From Magnetaquicoccus sp039908525 (GTDB taxonomy: Bacteria; Pseudomonadota; Magnetococcia; Magnetococcales; Magnetaquicoccaceae), in the NCBI GenBank assembly GCA_039908525.1, contig JAMOAY010000006.1:62001-126000 (forward strand): 64,000 bases of DNA. The letters run 5' to 3'. The notes beneath the pieces are model-generated. The model was not told where the DNA came from and ran no database searches. It was given only the letters and a program-made list of their open reading frames with translations. Shown here one piece after another: positions 8,453-17,900 of this stretch. The first letter of the stretch is position 1, and each line of letters opens with the position of its first letter. Position numbers and translations under genes: made by a program.

Positions 8453-9922
8453 ATGAGTGACGCCATACGACTGAACATTTTTTCATTCACCGGGAAAATG
8501 CGCATCCTGCATCTCTCCTGGATTGCCTTTTTCATCTCCTTTCTGATCTGGTTCAACCATGCACCGTTGCTGGGGGCCATCAAAAACAGCCTTGGCATGA
8601 CAAACCAGGAGGTCAACACCCTTTTGATCCTCAATGTGGCACTGACCATCCCCGCCCGGATCATCATCGGCATGCTGGTGGATAAATTCGGGCCCCGGGT
8701 GGTCTACACCGCTCTCCTCTTTTGCGCCAGCTTCCCCTGCTTCCTGTTTGCATGGGCAGAGAGCTTCGAGCAACTGGCCATCGCCCGATTTTTTCTGGGG
8801 GGGATTGGCGCCGGTTTTGTGATCGGCATTCGCATGGTCAGCGAATGGTTTCCCGCCAAACAGGTGGGGGTTGCGGAAGGAATTTACGGAGGATGGGGCA
8901 ACTTCGGTTCCGCCGCCGCCGCCATGTTCCTGCCGGCATTGGCTTTGCTCTTTGGTGGTGACAACGGCTGGCGCTATGCGATCGGCGCCACCGGACTGTT
9001 GTCGCTGTTCTACGCCTTTATCTACTACAACACCGTCAGCGATACCCCCAAGGGTTCCACCTATTTCAAACCCAACAAGTGTGGCGCTCTGGAAGTCACC
9101 AGTCGGGGGGATTTTTTCTTCTATCTGGCCATGAAGCTGCCCATGTTTGCCGCTCTGGCGTTGCTCGCATGGAAACTCTCCCCGGCTGGCGTGGCGCTCC
9201 TGCCCGCCCAGGTGGTCCATCTGCTCTATCTGTGTCTGCTCGTGTTGTATGGGGTCGACTGTTATCGCTCATGGGTCGTCAACCGCGTCAACCTCGCGGC
9301 TCCTGTGCCCGAAATCCACCGGTACCGATTCAAGCAGGTGGCCATTTTAAGCATCGCCTATTTTGTCACTTTCGGTTCCGAACTGGCGGTGGTCTCCATG
9401 CTGCCGCTCTTTTTCACGAATACCTTTGCCCTGACGCCCGTGGTGGCGGGATTGCTGGCGGCCTGCTTCCCCGTGATGAACCTGTTCGCCCGCCCCGGCG
9501 GCGGTTGGCTCAGCGACCGCTTTGGGCGCCGCAAAACATTGGCTCTGATGATCGGCGGGCTGGCCATGGGATTTTTCGCCATGGGCGGTATCACCTCCCA
9601 GTGGCCCGTCCCGGTGGCGGTGTTGGTCACCGTTGTCTGCTCATTTTTTGTGCAGGCCGGGGCGGGAGCCGTTTTCGCGGTGGTGCCCCTTGTCAAAAGG
9701 CGGATTACCGGCCAGGTGGCAGGCATGACGGGGGCCTATGGCAACGTGGGTGCGTTGAGCTTCCTGGCCGTGCTCTCCTTCGTGGAACCACAGACCTTCT
9801 TCATGGTCATCGGCGCCGTCGCCCTGCTCTCGCTGCTGGTGGTGCAGTTTCTGGATGAACCGGAAGGTTCCATGGCAGAGGTTCTGCCGGATGGTACGGT
9901 ACACATGATCGAAATGGCCTGA
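8453..9922 (+). CDS. narK: Nitrate/nitrite transporter, NarK/NasA MFS family
   Basis: A roughly 489-residue major-facilitator protein with about twelve hydrophobic segments. MFS loop motifs are visible as GMLVDKFGPR after the second segment and GGWLSDRFGRRK in the second half. The nitrate-porter signature region appears as GGIGAGFVIGIRMVSEWFP and the Gly-rich AEGIYGGWGNFGSA. The chosen ATG follows a GGGAAGAG ribosome-binding site; a longer frame from an upstream GTG would add residues with no membrane or signal character. It begins the rightward cluster and is followed six bases later by the phosphatase/kinase gene. Having both this carrier and the ABC importer suggests uptake over different concentration ranges, or nitrite export. 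Confidence 0.92.
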   Translation: MSDAIRLNIFSFTGKMRILHLSWIAFFISFLIWFNHAPLLGAIKNSLGMTNQEVNTLLILNVALTIPARIIIGMLVDKFGPRVVYTALLFCASFPCFLFAWAESFEQLAIARFFLGGIGAGFVIGIRMVSEWFPAKQVGVAEGIYGGWGNFGSAAAAMFLPALALLFGGDNGWRYAIGATGLLSLFYAFIYYNTVSDTPKGSTYFKPNKCGALEVTSRGDFFFYLAMKLPMFAALALLAWKLSPAGVALLPAQVVHLLYLCLLVLYGVDCYRSWVVNRVNLAAPVPEIHRYRFKQVAILSIAYFVTFGSELAVVSMLPLFFTNTFALTPVVAGLLAACFPVMNLFARPGGGWLSDRFGRRKTLALMIGGLAMGFFAMGGITSQWPVPVAVLVTVVCSFFVQAGAGAVFAVVPLVKRRITGQVAGMTGAYGNVGALSFLAVLSFVEPQTFFMVIGAVALLSLLVVQFLDEPEGSMAEVLPDGTVHMIEMA

Positions 9923-9928
9923 GTCGAC

Positions 9929-11650
9929 ATGCCCCCCAAGAATATTGTTCTGACCGTAGGCTCCTGCAGCGAGCGGGGCGCCAAGGCGGAAAATCAGGAT
10001 TTTTGCGGCTGGCTGGTTCCCCACGAGCCTCTGTTGACAACCAAGGGGATCGCCGTTCTGCTGGCAGACGGTGTGAGCGGCTGCGATGCCGGGGCCGAGG
10101 CCAGCGAGTATTGCGTCAAAGGGTTCATCAACGACTATTTCAGCACCCCGGACTCCTGGTCGGTCCGCCTTGCTGGCCAGAAAGTTCTGGCTGCCCTGAA
10201 CAACTGGCTGTTCGGGGAGGGACAGAAGCGCGCCCTGTCTCGCCGTGGTCTGGTGACAACCCTGAGCGCTGTGGTCTTCAAGTCGACCACGGCCCATCTC
10301 TTCCATGTGGGGGATTCGCGTGTCTCCTGGGTGCGCCAGGGCCGTCTGGAGATCCTGACCCGTGCGCATCGGGTGCAGATTGCGCCGGATCGGGAATACC
10401 TGAGTCGGGCACTGGGCCTGGACTCCTACCTGGAGATCGATTTTCGAACCGTCCCGTTGCAGGTGGGAGACTGGTTTGTGCTCAGCACCGATGGGGTCAG
10501 CGAACATGTGGAGGATAACGTTCTGCTGGAGTTGCTGGGCAGTCGGGAGACTCCCGCCGATGAAATCGCCCGGCAAATCTGTGCCGCCGCCATCGCCAAT
10601 CACTCCCCGGACAATGTCACCTGCGTGGTGGTGCGGGTAGACGCGCTGCCTCTGCAGGAGGCCGATGAGGTTTTCAGGGAGTTGACCGCACTGCCTTTCC
10701 CGCCCGAGCTGGAACCGGGCATGCGCATGGACGGCTATACCATCCAACAGGCCCTGCACGCCAGTTCCACCAGCCAACTGTATCTGGCCTGGGACGAACA
10801 GGATGGTCGCAGGGTGGTGATCAAAACCCCCTCGGTCAACTACGAAGACGATCCTGCCTACATTGAACGCTTCCACCACGAGGAGTGGGCCGGCAAACGG
10901 ATCCACAACCCCCACGTCCTGAAGGTGTTGGAACCAGGCCACCGTCGGCGCTTCCTCTACGTGGTCATGGAGCATGTGGAGGGGCACACCCTGCGACATT
11001 GGATCGAGGAGCACCCCAATCCGGAGATCCATGCGGTACGGGAGATCCTGGATCAGATCACCGCCGGTCTGCGGGCCATCCATCGGATGGATATGCTGCA
11101 CCGGGACTTGAAACCGGAAAACATCATGATGGATGCCAAGGGACGGGTCATCCTGATTGATCTGGGCTCGGTCAAGATCGCGGGGATTGCCGAGCTGTCC
11201 ACGCCCGTGCAGCGGGCAGAGATCCTGGGAACCCTCGATTACACAGCTCCGGAATATTTCCATGGCCAACCAGGAAGCAAGCGCTCCGACATCTACTCAT
11301 TGGGTGTCATCGCCTACGAAATGTTGACCGGCAAAACACCCTATGGCGAACTGCCCAAGGGGGGGTGGAAAAAGGCCCCAAACCTGGCCTACACCTCAGC
11401 CACCCTGCACAACCCGATGATCCCGCTCTGGATGGATGGCGCCCTGGAGAAGGCGACCCGCACCGACCCACACCGGCGTTACGAAACACTGTCTGAATTT
11501 CTCCAGGATTTTTCCCATCCCAATGCCGCCTTCCTCAACCAGCTGCCGGCACCGATCCTGGAGCGCAACCCCCTCTTGTTCTGGCGTTTTTTTTCCCTGC
11601 TGATGCTGTTCTGCAACCTGCTGCTGCTCTTCCTCTTGAGCCGTCGCTGA
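9929..11650 (+). CDS. PP2C phosphatase / Ser-Thr protein kinase fusion with C-terminal membrane anchor
   Basis: The 573-residue protein joins two opposing enzymes. Residues about 1-235 form a PP2C-type phosphatase with the metal-binding aspartates in ENQDFCGW, LLADGVSG, LSTDGVSEHV and DNVTC. Residues about 265-520 form a Hanks-type kinase with VVIK (ATP lysine), the catalytic loop HRDLKPENIM, DLG in place of DFG, and the APEY segment. Residues about 548-570 are a Leu/Phe-rich transmembrane helix ending in SRR, placing both domains on the cytoplasmic face. Similar fusions are known in nitrate-assimilation clusters of pseudomonads. Its position between narK and nirB suggests it modifies a transporter or reductase, which is inference. 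Confidence 0.88.
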   Translation: MPPKNIVLTVGSCSERGAKAENQDFCGWLVPHEPLLTTKGIAVLLADGVSGCDAGAEASEYCVKGFINDYFSTPDSWSVRLAGQKVLAALNNWLFGEGQKRALSRRGLVTTLSAVVFKSTTAHLFHVGDSRVSWVRQGRLEILTRAHRVQIAPDREYLSRALGLDSYLEIDFRTVPLQVGDWFVLSTDGVSEHVEDNVLLELLGSRETPADEIARQICAAAIANHSPDNVTCVVVRVDALPLQEADEVFRELTALPFPPELEPGMRMDGYTIQQALHASSTSQLYLAWDEQDGRRVVIKTPSVNYEDDPAYIERFHHEEWAGKRIHNPHVLKVLEPGHRRRFLYVVMEHVEGHTLRHWIEEHPNPEIHAVREILDQITAGLRAIHRMDMLHRDLKPENIMMDAKGRVILIDLGSVKIAGIAELSTPVQRAEILGTLDYTAPEYFHGQPGSKRSDIYSLGVIAYEMLTGKTPYGELPKGGWKKAPNLAYTSATLHNPMIPLWMDGALEKATRTDPHRRYETLSEFLQDFSHPNAAFLNQLPAPILERNPLLFWRFFSLLMLFCNLLLLFLLSRR

Positions 11651-11686
11651 CTCTCGGATCACCCTGTGCTGCGGTTATGCACAAAA

Positions 11687-11704
11687 AATAATCATTTGCT
11701 CTCT
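11687..11704 (+). promoter_or_regulatory. Candidate NtrC-type enhancer site upstream of nirB
   Basis: Second exact copy of ATGCACAAAAAATAA (11687-11701). It lies about 85-100 bases before the sigma-54 -24 box at 11786, a typical enhancer distance. Only the left half matches the NtrC consensus well. The downstream flank differs from that of the other copy, so the repeat is not simply a duplicated segment. Confidence 0.45.
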
Positions 11705-11785
11705 TTTGCCACACCTGTTGATTAAAAAAGTGACCATCCCGACCGCTGTTTTTAATAAACAATTAATAATTATGTAAATATTTAT

Positions 11786-11801
11786 TGGCAAGCAATGTGC
11801 A
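11786..11801 (+). promoter_or_regulatory. nirB: Sigma-54 promoter before nirB
   Basis: TGGCAA-GCAAT-GTGCA has the invariant GG and GC separated by ten bases and differs from TGGCAC-N5-TTGCA at two positions. Transcription would begin near 11812, about 100 bases before the nirB ATG. This is the best -24/-12 match I found in the window. Confidence 0.6.
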
Positions 11802-11912
11802 GTAACCTGCTCATCGCCCCTCTGGCCTCGCCACTGCCTATACGGTAGCAGGATGTTCGGTCGGGTGGCATGAAACGCACCCATTACCCGGTCCTTCAGG
11901 AGAGGTCGAACG

Positions 11913-14354
11913 ATGCAGGAATCATTGATAGTGGTCGGCAACGGCATGGCCGCCATGCGCACCCTGGAAAAGCTGTTGGAGCTGGCGCCGGACAAGTACC
12001 GGATCACCGTATTCGGCGCCGAACCACACGCCGGCTACAACCGGATCCTTCTCTCTTCTGTGCTGTCCGGGGAGAAGGGGATGGAAGAGATCGTCACCCA
12101 CTCTCACGCTTGGTTTGCCGAACAGGGCATCGCCCTGCACACCGGGCTGCCGATCACCGCCATCGACCGCCGGGGCAAGGCCGTGGTGGATCAGCATGGA
12201 GAACGCCACGCCTACGACCGACTGTTGCTGGCCACCGGATCGCACCCCATCCTGCTGCCATTGCCCGGCAAGGATCTGCCGGGGGTGGTGCCCTTCCGGG
12301 ATGCCTGGGATGTGGAACGCATGGTGTCGGCGGCCAAAGAGGGGGGGCAGGCGGTGGTCATCGGCGGTGGTCTGCTGGGTCTGGAGGCAGCCGTTGGCTT
12401 GAAAAACCGGGGCATGGAGGTAACCGTCGTGCACCTGATGGATACCCTGATGGAGCGGCAACTGGATGCGGCGGCCGGGGCCCTGCTCAAGACGGAGTTG
12501 AAATCCCGTGGTCTTTCGTTCCGCATGCCGGCAGAGAGCGTCGCCATTATCGGCGAGAGCCATGTCACCGGCCTGCAACTCAAGAGCGGCGAACTGCTGC
12601 CGGCCGATCTGCTGGTGATGGCGGTTGGCATTCGACCCAACGCCGACCTGGCCAGAGAGGCCGGTCTGGTCTGCGGCCGGGGTGTGGTGGTGAACGACAG
12701 CCTGACCACCTCCGATCCGGCCATCCTGGCGGTGGGAGAGTGCGTCGAGCACCGAGGGGTGGTCTACGGTCTGGTGGCCCCGCTCTTTGCCCAGGGGGAG
12801 GTGTTGGCCCGCCATTTGGCGGACCTGCCGGATGCGGGGAGTTATGAGGGTTCTGTGGTGTCGACCCGTTTGAAGGTCACCGGGGTGGATCTCTTTTCCG
12901 GTGGGGAGATCCATGAAACGGCCATGGATGAGGTGATCCTGTTTCAGGATCCAGCCCGACGCATCTACAAAAAGCTGCTGGTACGGGACGACCGCATTCG
13001 CGGCGTGGTGCTGCTGGGGGATACCCGCGACGGCGCCTGGTATGCGCAATTGATGTACCAGGGTGAGGATATCGCCCCTCTGCGCAACCACATCCTGTTC
13101 GGCGACATCCAGACCGGTGGTACGGATCAACACGATGTGGCCAATCTGGCGGATGATCATGAGGTCTGCGGCTGCAATGGGGTATCCAAGGGCCACATCG
13201 TGGCGACTACATTGGACAAAGGGCTGACCACGCTGGAGGAGGTGCGGGCCCATACCAAGGCGTCGAGTTCCTGCGGCTCCTGCACCCATATCGTGGAAAA
13301 GATTCTGACGGCTGCCTTGGGGGTTGACTACGAGGCATGCAGCGTTAAATCCCTCTGCTGCTGCACCTCGCTGACCAGCGATGAGGTACGGGAAGCGGTG
13401 CGGGATGGGGCCCCGCAAACGGTGCAGGAGGTGATGACCCGGTTGCATTGGAGCACCCCGGACGGCTGTCCGAGCTGCCGGCCGGCCATCAACTACTATC
13501 TGACCGTATTCCATCCCGAGCATCACCAGGACGAACCGACGGCACGTTTTGTCAACGAGCGGTTTCACGCCAACATCCAAAGGGATGGCACCTACTCCGT
13601 GGTGCCGCGCATCTTTGGCGGCATCACGGCAGCCCAGGAGCTGCGGGTGATCGCCGAGTTGGTGGAGCGGTTTGCCATCCCGGAGGTCAAATTCACCGGT
13701 GGGCAGAGATTGACCCTGCTGGGGGTGAAGCGGGAGCAACTGCCGGAGGTCTGGGGGGAGCTGGCGCGCCACGGCATGGTTTCCGGTCATGCCTATGGCA
13801 AGGCGATGCGCACCGTCAAGACCTGCGTCGGCGACCACTGGTGCCGTTTTGGCACCCAGGATTCGGAAAAGATGGGGGTCAAGCTGGAACAACTGCTGTG
13901 GAACAGCTGGACCCCGCACAAGGTCAAGCTGGCGGTTTCCGGCTGCCCGCGCAACTGTGCCGAGGCCACCATCAAGGATATCGGTGTCATCGCTGTGGAT
14001 TCCGGCTGGGAGATCCATGTGGGCGGCAACGGTGGCATCAAGGTCCGGGTCACAGACCTGCTGGTCAAGGTGGCCACCATGGAGGAGGTGTGCGAATGGT
14101 CGGCCGCCTTCATGCAGATGTACCGGCGGGAGGCCCGCTACCTGGAGCGCACGGCACCCTGGGTGGAACGGGTGGGGATTGATGCCATCCGGGCCCATCT
14201 GGGGAATGATGGCCGACGTCGCGCCCTGGCCGAAAGCTTTCACACTGCCCATGCCGGGCTGGAGGATCCCTGGCAGGCCAGAAGTCTGGCCCCGGCCGCA
14301 AAACGGTTTGCTCCCCTGGCAATCATCCCGTATCAAAAAGAGAGGGTCGCATGA
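11913..14354 (+). CDS. nirB: NAD(P)H-dependent nitrite reductase, large subunit
   Basis: Reduces nitrite to ammonium with six electrons from NAD(P)H. Domains in order: FAD/NAD(P) reductase (about 1-310) beginning VVGNGMAAMR, with a second nucleotide fold VVIGGGLLGLEAA; a [2Fe-2S] BFD-like domain (about 415-475) with CGCNG and SCGSC; a ferredoxin-like half domain; and the siroheme/[4Fe-4S] domain (about 640-720). The last has the cysteines in CVGDHWC and in SGCPRNCAE. At 813 residues it is close to the E. coli NirB size. It starts after AGGAGAGG and overlaps nirD by four bases. With no separate assimilatory reductase nearby, it probably serves both nitrite detoxification during nitrate respiration and nitrogen assimilation. 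Confidence 0.96.
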   Translation: MQESLIVVGNGMAAMRTLEKLLELAPDKYRITVFGAEPHAGYNRILLSSVLSGEKGMEEIVTHSHAWFAEQGIALHTGLPITAIDRRGKAVVDQHGERHAYDRLLLATGSHPILLPLPGKDLPGVVPFRDAWDVERMVSAAKEGGQAVVIGGGLLGLEAAVGLKNRGMEVTVVHLMDTLMERQLDAAAGALLKTELKSRGLSFRMPAESVAIIGESHVTGLQLKSGELLPADLLVMAVGIRPNADLAREAGLVCGRGVVVNDSLTTSDPAILAVGECVEHRGVVYGLVAPLFAQGEVLARHLADLPDAGSYEGSVVSTRLKVTGVDLFSGGEIHETAMDEVILFQDPARRIYKKLLVRDDRIRGVVLLGDTRDGAWYAQLMYQGEDIAPLRNHILFGDIQTGGTDQHDVANLADDHEVCGCNGVSKGHIVATTLDKGLTTLEEVRAHTKASSSCGSCTHIVEKILTAALGVDYEACSVKSLCCCTSLTSDEVREAVRDGAPQTVQEVMTRLHWSTPDGCPSCRPAINYYLTVFHPEHHQDEPTARFVNERFHANIQRDGTYSVVPRIFGGITAAQELRVIAELVERFAIPEVKFTGGQRLTLLGVKREQLPEVWGELARHGMVSGHAYGKAMRTVKTCVGDHWCRFGTQDSEKMGVKLEQLLWNSWTPHKVKLAVSGCPRNCAEATIKDIGVIAVDSGWEIHVGGNGGIKVRVTDLLVKVATMEEVCEWSAAFMQMYRREARYLERTAPWVERVGIDAIRAHLGNDGRRRALAESFHTAHAGLEDPWQARSLAPAAKRFAPLAIIPYQKERVA

Positions 14355-14677
14355 ACGACTGGCACTGTGTAGGAAATCTGGAGGATCTCACGCCCCTGGA
14401 AGGTCGGGTGGTGCGGGTGGAGGGACTGGGGGATCTGGCCCTGTTCCGCACGGCGGACGAACAGCTCTATGCCCTGACCGACCGCTGCCCCCACCGGGGT
14501 GGACCCCTGTCCGCCGGCATGGTGCACGGTCACAAAGTGACCTGTCCACTGCACGGTTGGACTTTGGACCTGGAGACAGGACAGGTGTTGGGACCTGACC
14601 AGGGTTGCGTGGAACGTTATCCGGTACGACTGCAGGGCGGGCAGATTTACCTGCAGTTGGAGGCAAGCCCTGGCTGA
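14351..14677 (+). CDS. nirD: Nitrite reductase small subunit with Rieske motif
   Basis: The 108-residue partner of NirB. The Rieske ligands are complete: CPHRGG and, 17 residues later, CPLHGW. E. coli NirD has the same fold but has lost the cluster ligands, so this form can bind a [2Fe-2S] cluster and may deliver electrons in its own right. Overlaps the nirB stop by four bases (ATGA). Confidence 0.92.
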   Translation: MNDWHCVGNLEDLTPLEGRVVRVEGLGDLALFRTADEQLYALTDRCPHRGGPLSAGMVHGHKVTCPLHGWTLDLETGQVLGPDQGCVERYPVRLQGGQIYLQLEASPG

Positions 14678-14754
14678 AAGGGTGTTCTGTGTGGTAGTCT
14701 GACAGCCTTGGTTTCTTTCCAATTCGGGAATTGATCATTGTTTCGTCCATGCCT

Positions 14755-14780
14755 GGGGGAGGCGGTGAACCGCCTCCCCC
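14755..14780. terminator. Strong GC hairpin after nirD
   Basis: GGGGGAGGCGGT-GA-ACCGCCTCCCCC is a perfect 12-bp inverted repeat with a two-base centre. No run of T follows directly, but a T-rich stretch lies about 20 bases on (14797-14804). It probably ends or attenuates nirBD transcription. It resembles the hairpin at 62409-62434. Confidence 0.5.
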
Positions 14781-14804
14781 AGACCCCCTCCACCCTTCTT
14801 TTTT

Positions 14805-14892
14805 AATAGTTTTTAACTATTACGGGTCCAGGGGGATACTCCCCCTGGTGGGGTCCAGGGGCAAAGCCCCTGGGGGGTCGGGGGCGAAGGCC
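14805..14892 (+). repeat. Composite palindromic repeat, copy 1
   Basis: A row of hairpins: AATAGT-TTTTA-ACTATT (14805-14821), CCAGGGGGA-TAC-TCCCCCTGG (14828-14848), CCAGGGGC-AAA-GCCCCTGG (14855-14873) and GGGGC-GAAG-GCCCC ending near 14892. The first two hairpins and the GGGT between them recur, inverted, at 26011-26058. It behaves like a repetitive extragenic palindrome in the nirD-narG gap. Confidence 0.6.
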
Positions 14893-14947
14893 CCAAATAA
14901 TGGACCGGACAACGATCAAGCCCCCCATTCACAGGGGAATCAGCACG

Positions 14948-17900
14948 ATGAGCCATTTTCTGGATCGGCTGAAATTTTTCAAACGGCTGGGGCAACCCTT
15001 CGCCGACGGACATGGCGTCACCACCCAGGAGGATCGCAGCTGGGAGGACGGATATCGCAACCGTTGGCGACATGACAAGGTGGTGCGCTCCACCCATGGG
15101 GTGAACTGTACCGGCGGTTGCAGCTGGAAGATCCATGTCAAAGGGGGGCTGGTCGCCTTTGAGATGCAGCAGACCGACTACCCCGCCACCCGCCCCGAAA
15201 TGCCCAATCATGAACCGCGGGGCTGTCAGCGGGGAGCGAGCTTTTCCTGGTACCTCTACAGCCCCCACCGGGTCAAATATCCGTTGATTCGTGGCCGTCT
15301 GGTGGAGATCTATCGGCAGATGCGGGCACAAGGCAAGGATCCCGTCGATGCCTGGGCCGCCATTCAGGCCGATCCGGCTCTGCGGGCGCGTTATACCGCC
15401 GTCCGGGGGTTGGGCGGTTTCGTGCGGGCCGAATGGGATGAGGTGGTGGAGATCATTGCCGCCGCCAACATTCATACCATTGAAAAACATGGCCCGGACC
15501 GCATCTATGGCTTCTCGCCAATCCCTGCCATGTCGATGATCTCCTATGCGGCGGGCTCCCGCTATCTCTCCCTGATCGGCGGGGTTCCTCTCTCTTTTTA
15601 CGACTGGTATTGCGACCTGCCTCCCTCTTCGCCACAAACCTGGGGAGAGCAGACCGATGTGCCGGAATCCGCCGATTGGTTCAACGCCGGCTATATCATC
15701 CTCTGCGGCGCCAACCTGCCCATGACCCGCACCCCGGATGCCCATTTCGCCGTGGAAGCACGTTACAATGGTACCAAGATTGTCTCCATGGCCCCGGATT
15801 ACGCCGAATATGTCAAGCTGGCCGACCATTGGCTGCCGGTGCGACAGGGCACCGACGCCGCCGCCTTCCTGGCCATGGGGCACGTGGTTCTCAAAGAGTT
15901 TTTTCTCGAACGGGTCGAGCCTTATTTCTGGGAGTACGCCCAGCGCTACACCGACCTGCCCATGCTGGTCACCCTGCGGGCCTACGGGGATCATTGGGTG
16001 CCGGACCGCTTTTTGCGCGCTGCGGATTTCGACGACCGTCTGGGGGAGGAGAACAACCCGGCATGGAAAACGGTGCTGTTCGATGAACGCAGTGGCCAGT
16101 ATGTCTGTCCCAACGGTTCGGTCGGCTTTCGCTGGGGGGAAGAGGGGCGATGGAACATCCTGCCCCGCAACGCCCGCGACCAGCAGGAGATTTCGGCCCA
16201 GCTCAGTGCCATCGACCGGCACGATGGCGTGGAACGGGTGGCCCTGCCCCACTTCGCCCCCCAGGAACCACGGGAGAGGATGGTTCAGGTACCGGTGCGC
16301 ATGATCTCATGCAGCGGCGGGGTGATCCGGGTGGCCACCGTGTTCGATCTGCAGGTGGCGCAATACGGTCTCGGCCGTGGCTTGCCGGGGGAGGAGAGCG
16401 TCGGCTACGACGATGCCGCTCGACCTTACACCCCGGCCTGGCAGGAAAAGATCACCGGCGTGGCAGCTGCCGACATCATCCGCACGGCTCGAGAGTTTGC
16501 CGACAATGCCGCCAAAACCAGGGGCAAGTCGATGGTCATCCTCGGCGCGGCGGCCAACCACTGGTATCACAGCGACATGAGCTACCGCTCCACCATGAAT
16601 CTGCTGCATCTGTGCGGCTGCGTGGGCCAGTCCGGGGGCGGTTGGGCTCACTATGTGGGCCAGGAAAAGCTTCGGCCCCAGGCAGGGTGGGCACCGATCG
16701 CCTTCGGGCTGGACTGGCACAAACCGCCGCGCCTCATGAACGGCACCAGCTTTTTCTATTTTCATACCGACCAGTGGCGCTACGAGCGGCTGTCGGCAGA
16801 CGAATTTCTCACCCCATCGGCCAAGGGCAAGTACCGGGGCCATCAACTGGTCGATTACAATGTGGTCGCCCAGCGACTGGGCTGGTTACCCTCGGCCCCC
16901 CATTTCAACCGCAACCCCCTGGAGATGTGCCGCGCCGCCGTGGCGGAGGGTGCCGGCAGCGATGCGGAGATCGTCCAACAGGTGGTGGCGGACCTGAAGA
17001 GTGGGCGCACGGCCTTTGCCGCCGAGGATGTGGACGCGCCGGAGAATTTCCCCCGCAACCTGTTTGTCTGGCGGGCCAATCTGCTGGGCACCAGTGCCAA
17101 GGGGCATGAGTATTTCCTGAAACATCTGCTGGGAGCGCAGAACGGTGTCCTGAATCAGGGTACCGAGGGGAAGGCCGCCCGGGAGGTCCGCTGGCGCCCG
17201 CAGGCCCCCACCGGCAAGCTGGATCTGCTGGTGGATATCAATTTCCGTCTGAACTCCACCGGTGCCTACGCAGACATTGTTCTGCCCACCGCCACCTGGT
17301 ATGAAAAGACCGATCTCAACACCACCGACATGCACCCTTTCATCCATCCGCTGAGCGAAGCGGTGGCGCCTGGTTGGCAGAGTCGCTCCGACTGGCAGAT
17401 TTTCCAGTCCATCGCCAAGCGGTTTGCCGAGTTGGCCAAGGAACGGCTGGGGGTGTGCAAGGATCTGGTGGCGGTGCCGTCCATGCACGACTCCCCCGGC
17501 GAGTTGGGGCAGCCCTTTGGGGTTTTGGATTGGAAAAGGGGTGATGTGGAGCCGATACCCGGCAAGACCCTGCCCAATCTCAAGGTGGTCGAGCGGGATT
17601 ATGGGGCCGTCCACGACCGATTCATCACCCTGGGGCCCTTGCTGGTCAGCGAGGGCAACAACGTCAAGGGGCTGGATTGGCAGACCGCAACCGAGTACGA
17701 AGAGCTGAAGATTCTCAACGGCACCTACCAGGGGCGTCCCCTGTTGCAACGGGACGAAGCGGTGTGCGAGGCGGTACTGAATCTGGCCCCGGAGACCCAG
17801 GGGGAGGTGGCGCACAAAGCCTGGCAGGCCCTGGAGAAAAAAACCGGCCTCTCCCATACCCACCTGAGCGCGGCGCGCCGGGAGGAGCGGATTCGTCTGG

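Larger units (their letters stand above)
11651..11912 (+). promoter_or_regulatory. nirB upstream region
   Basis: An AT-rich 262-base gap in a GC-rich cluster. It contains the 15-base motif shared with the narK region, a good sigma-54 promoter at 11786-11801, and a roughly 110-base leader after it. The leader contains a small imperfect hairpin around CTGCC-TATAC-GGTAG. The ribosome-binding site AGGAGAGG precedes the nirB ATG. Confidence 0.6.

Noticed and set aside
11922..14336. 804-codon open frame opposite nirB
   Set aside because: Product is His/Gln/Gly-rich without family features, and the opposite strand encodes a complete NirB. GC-rich codon bias creates such mirror frames.
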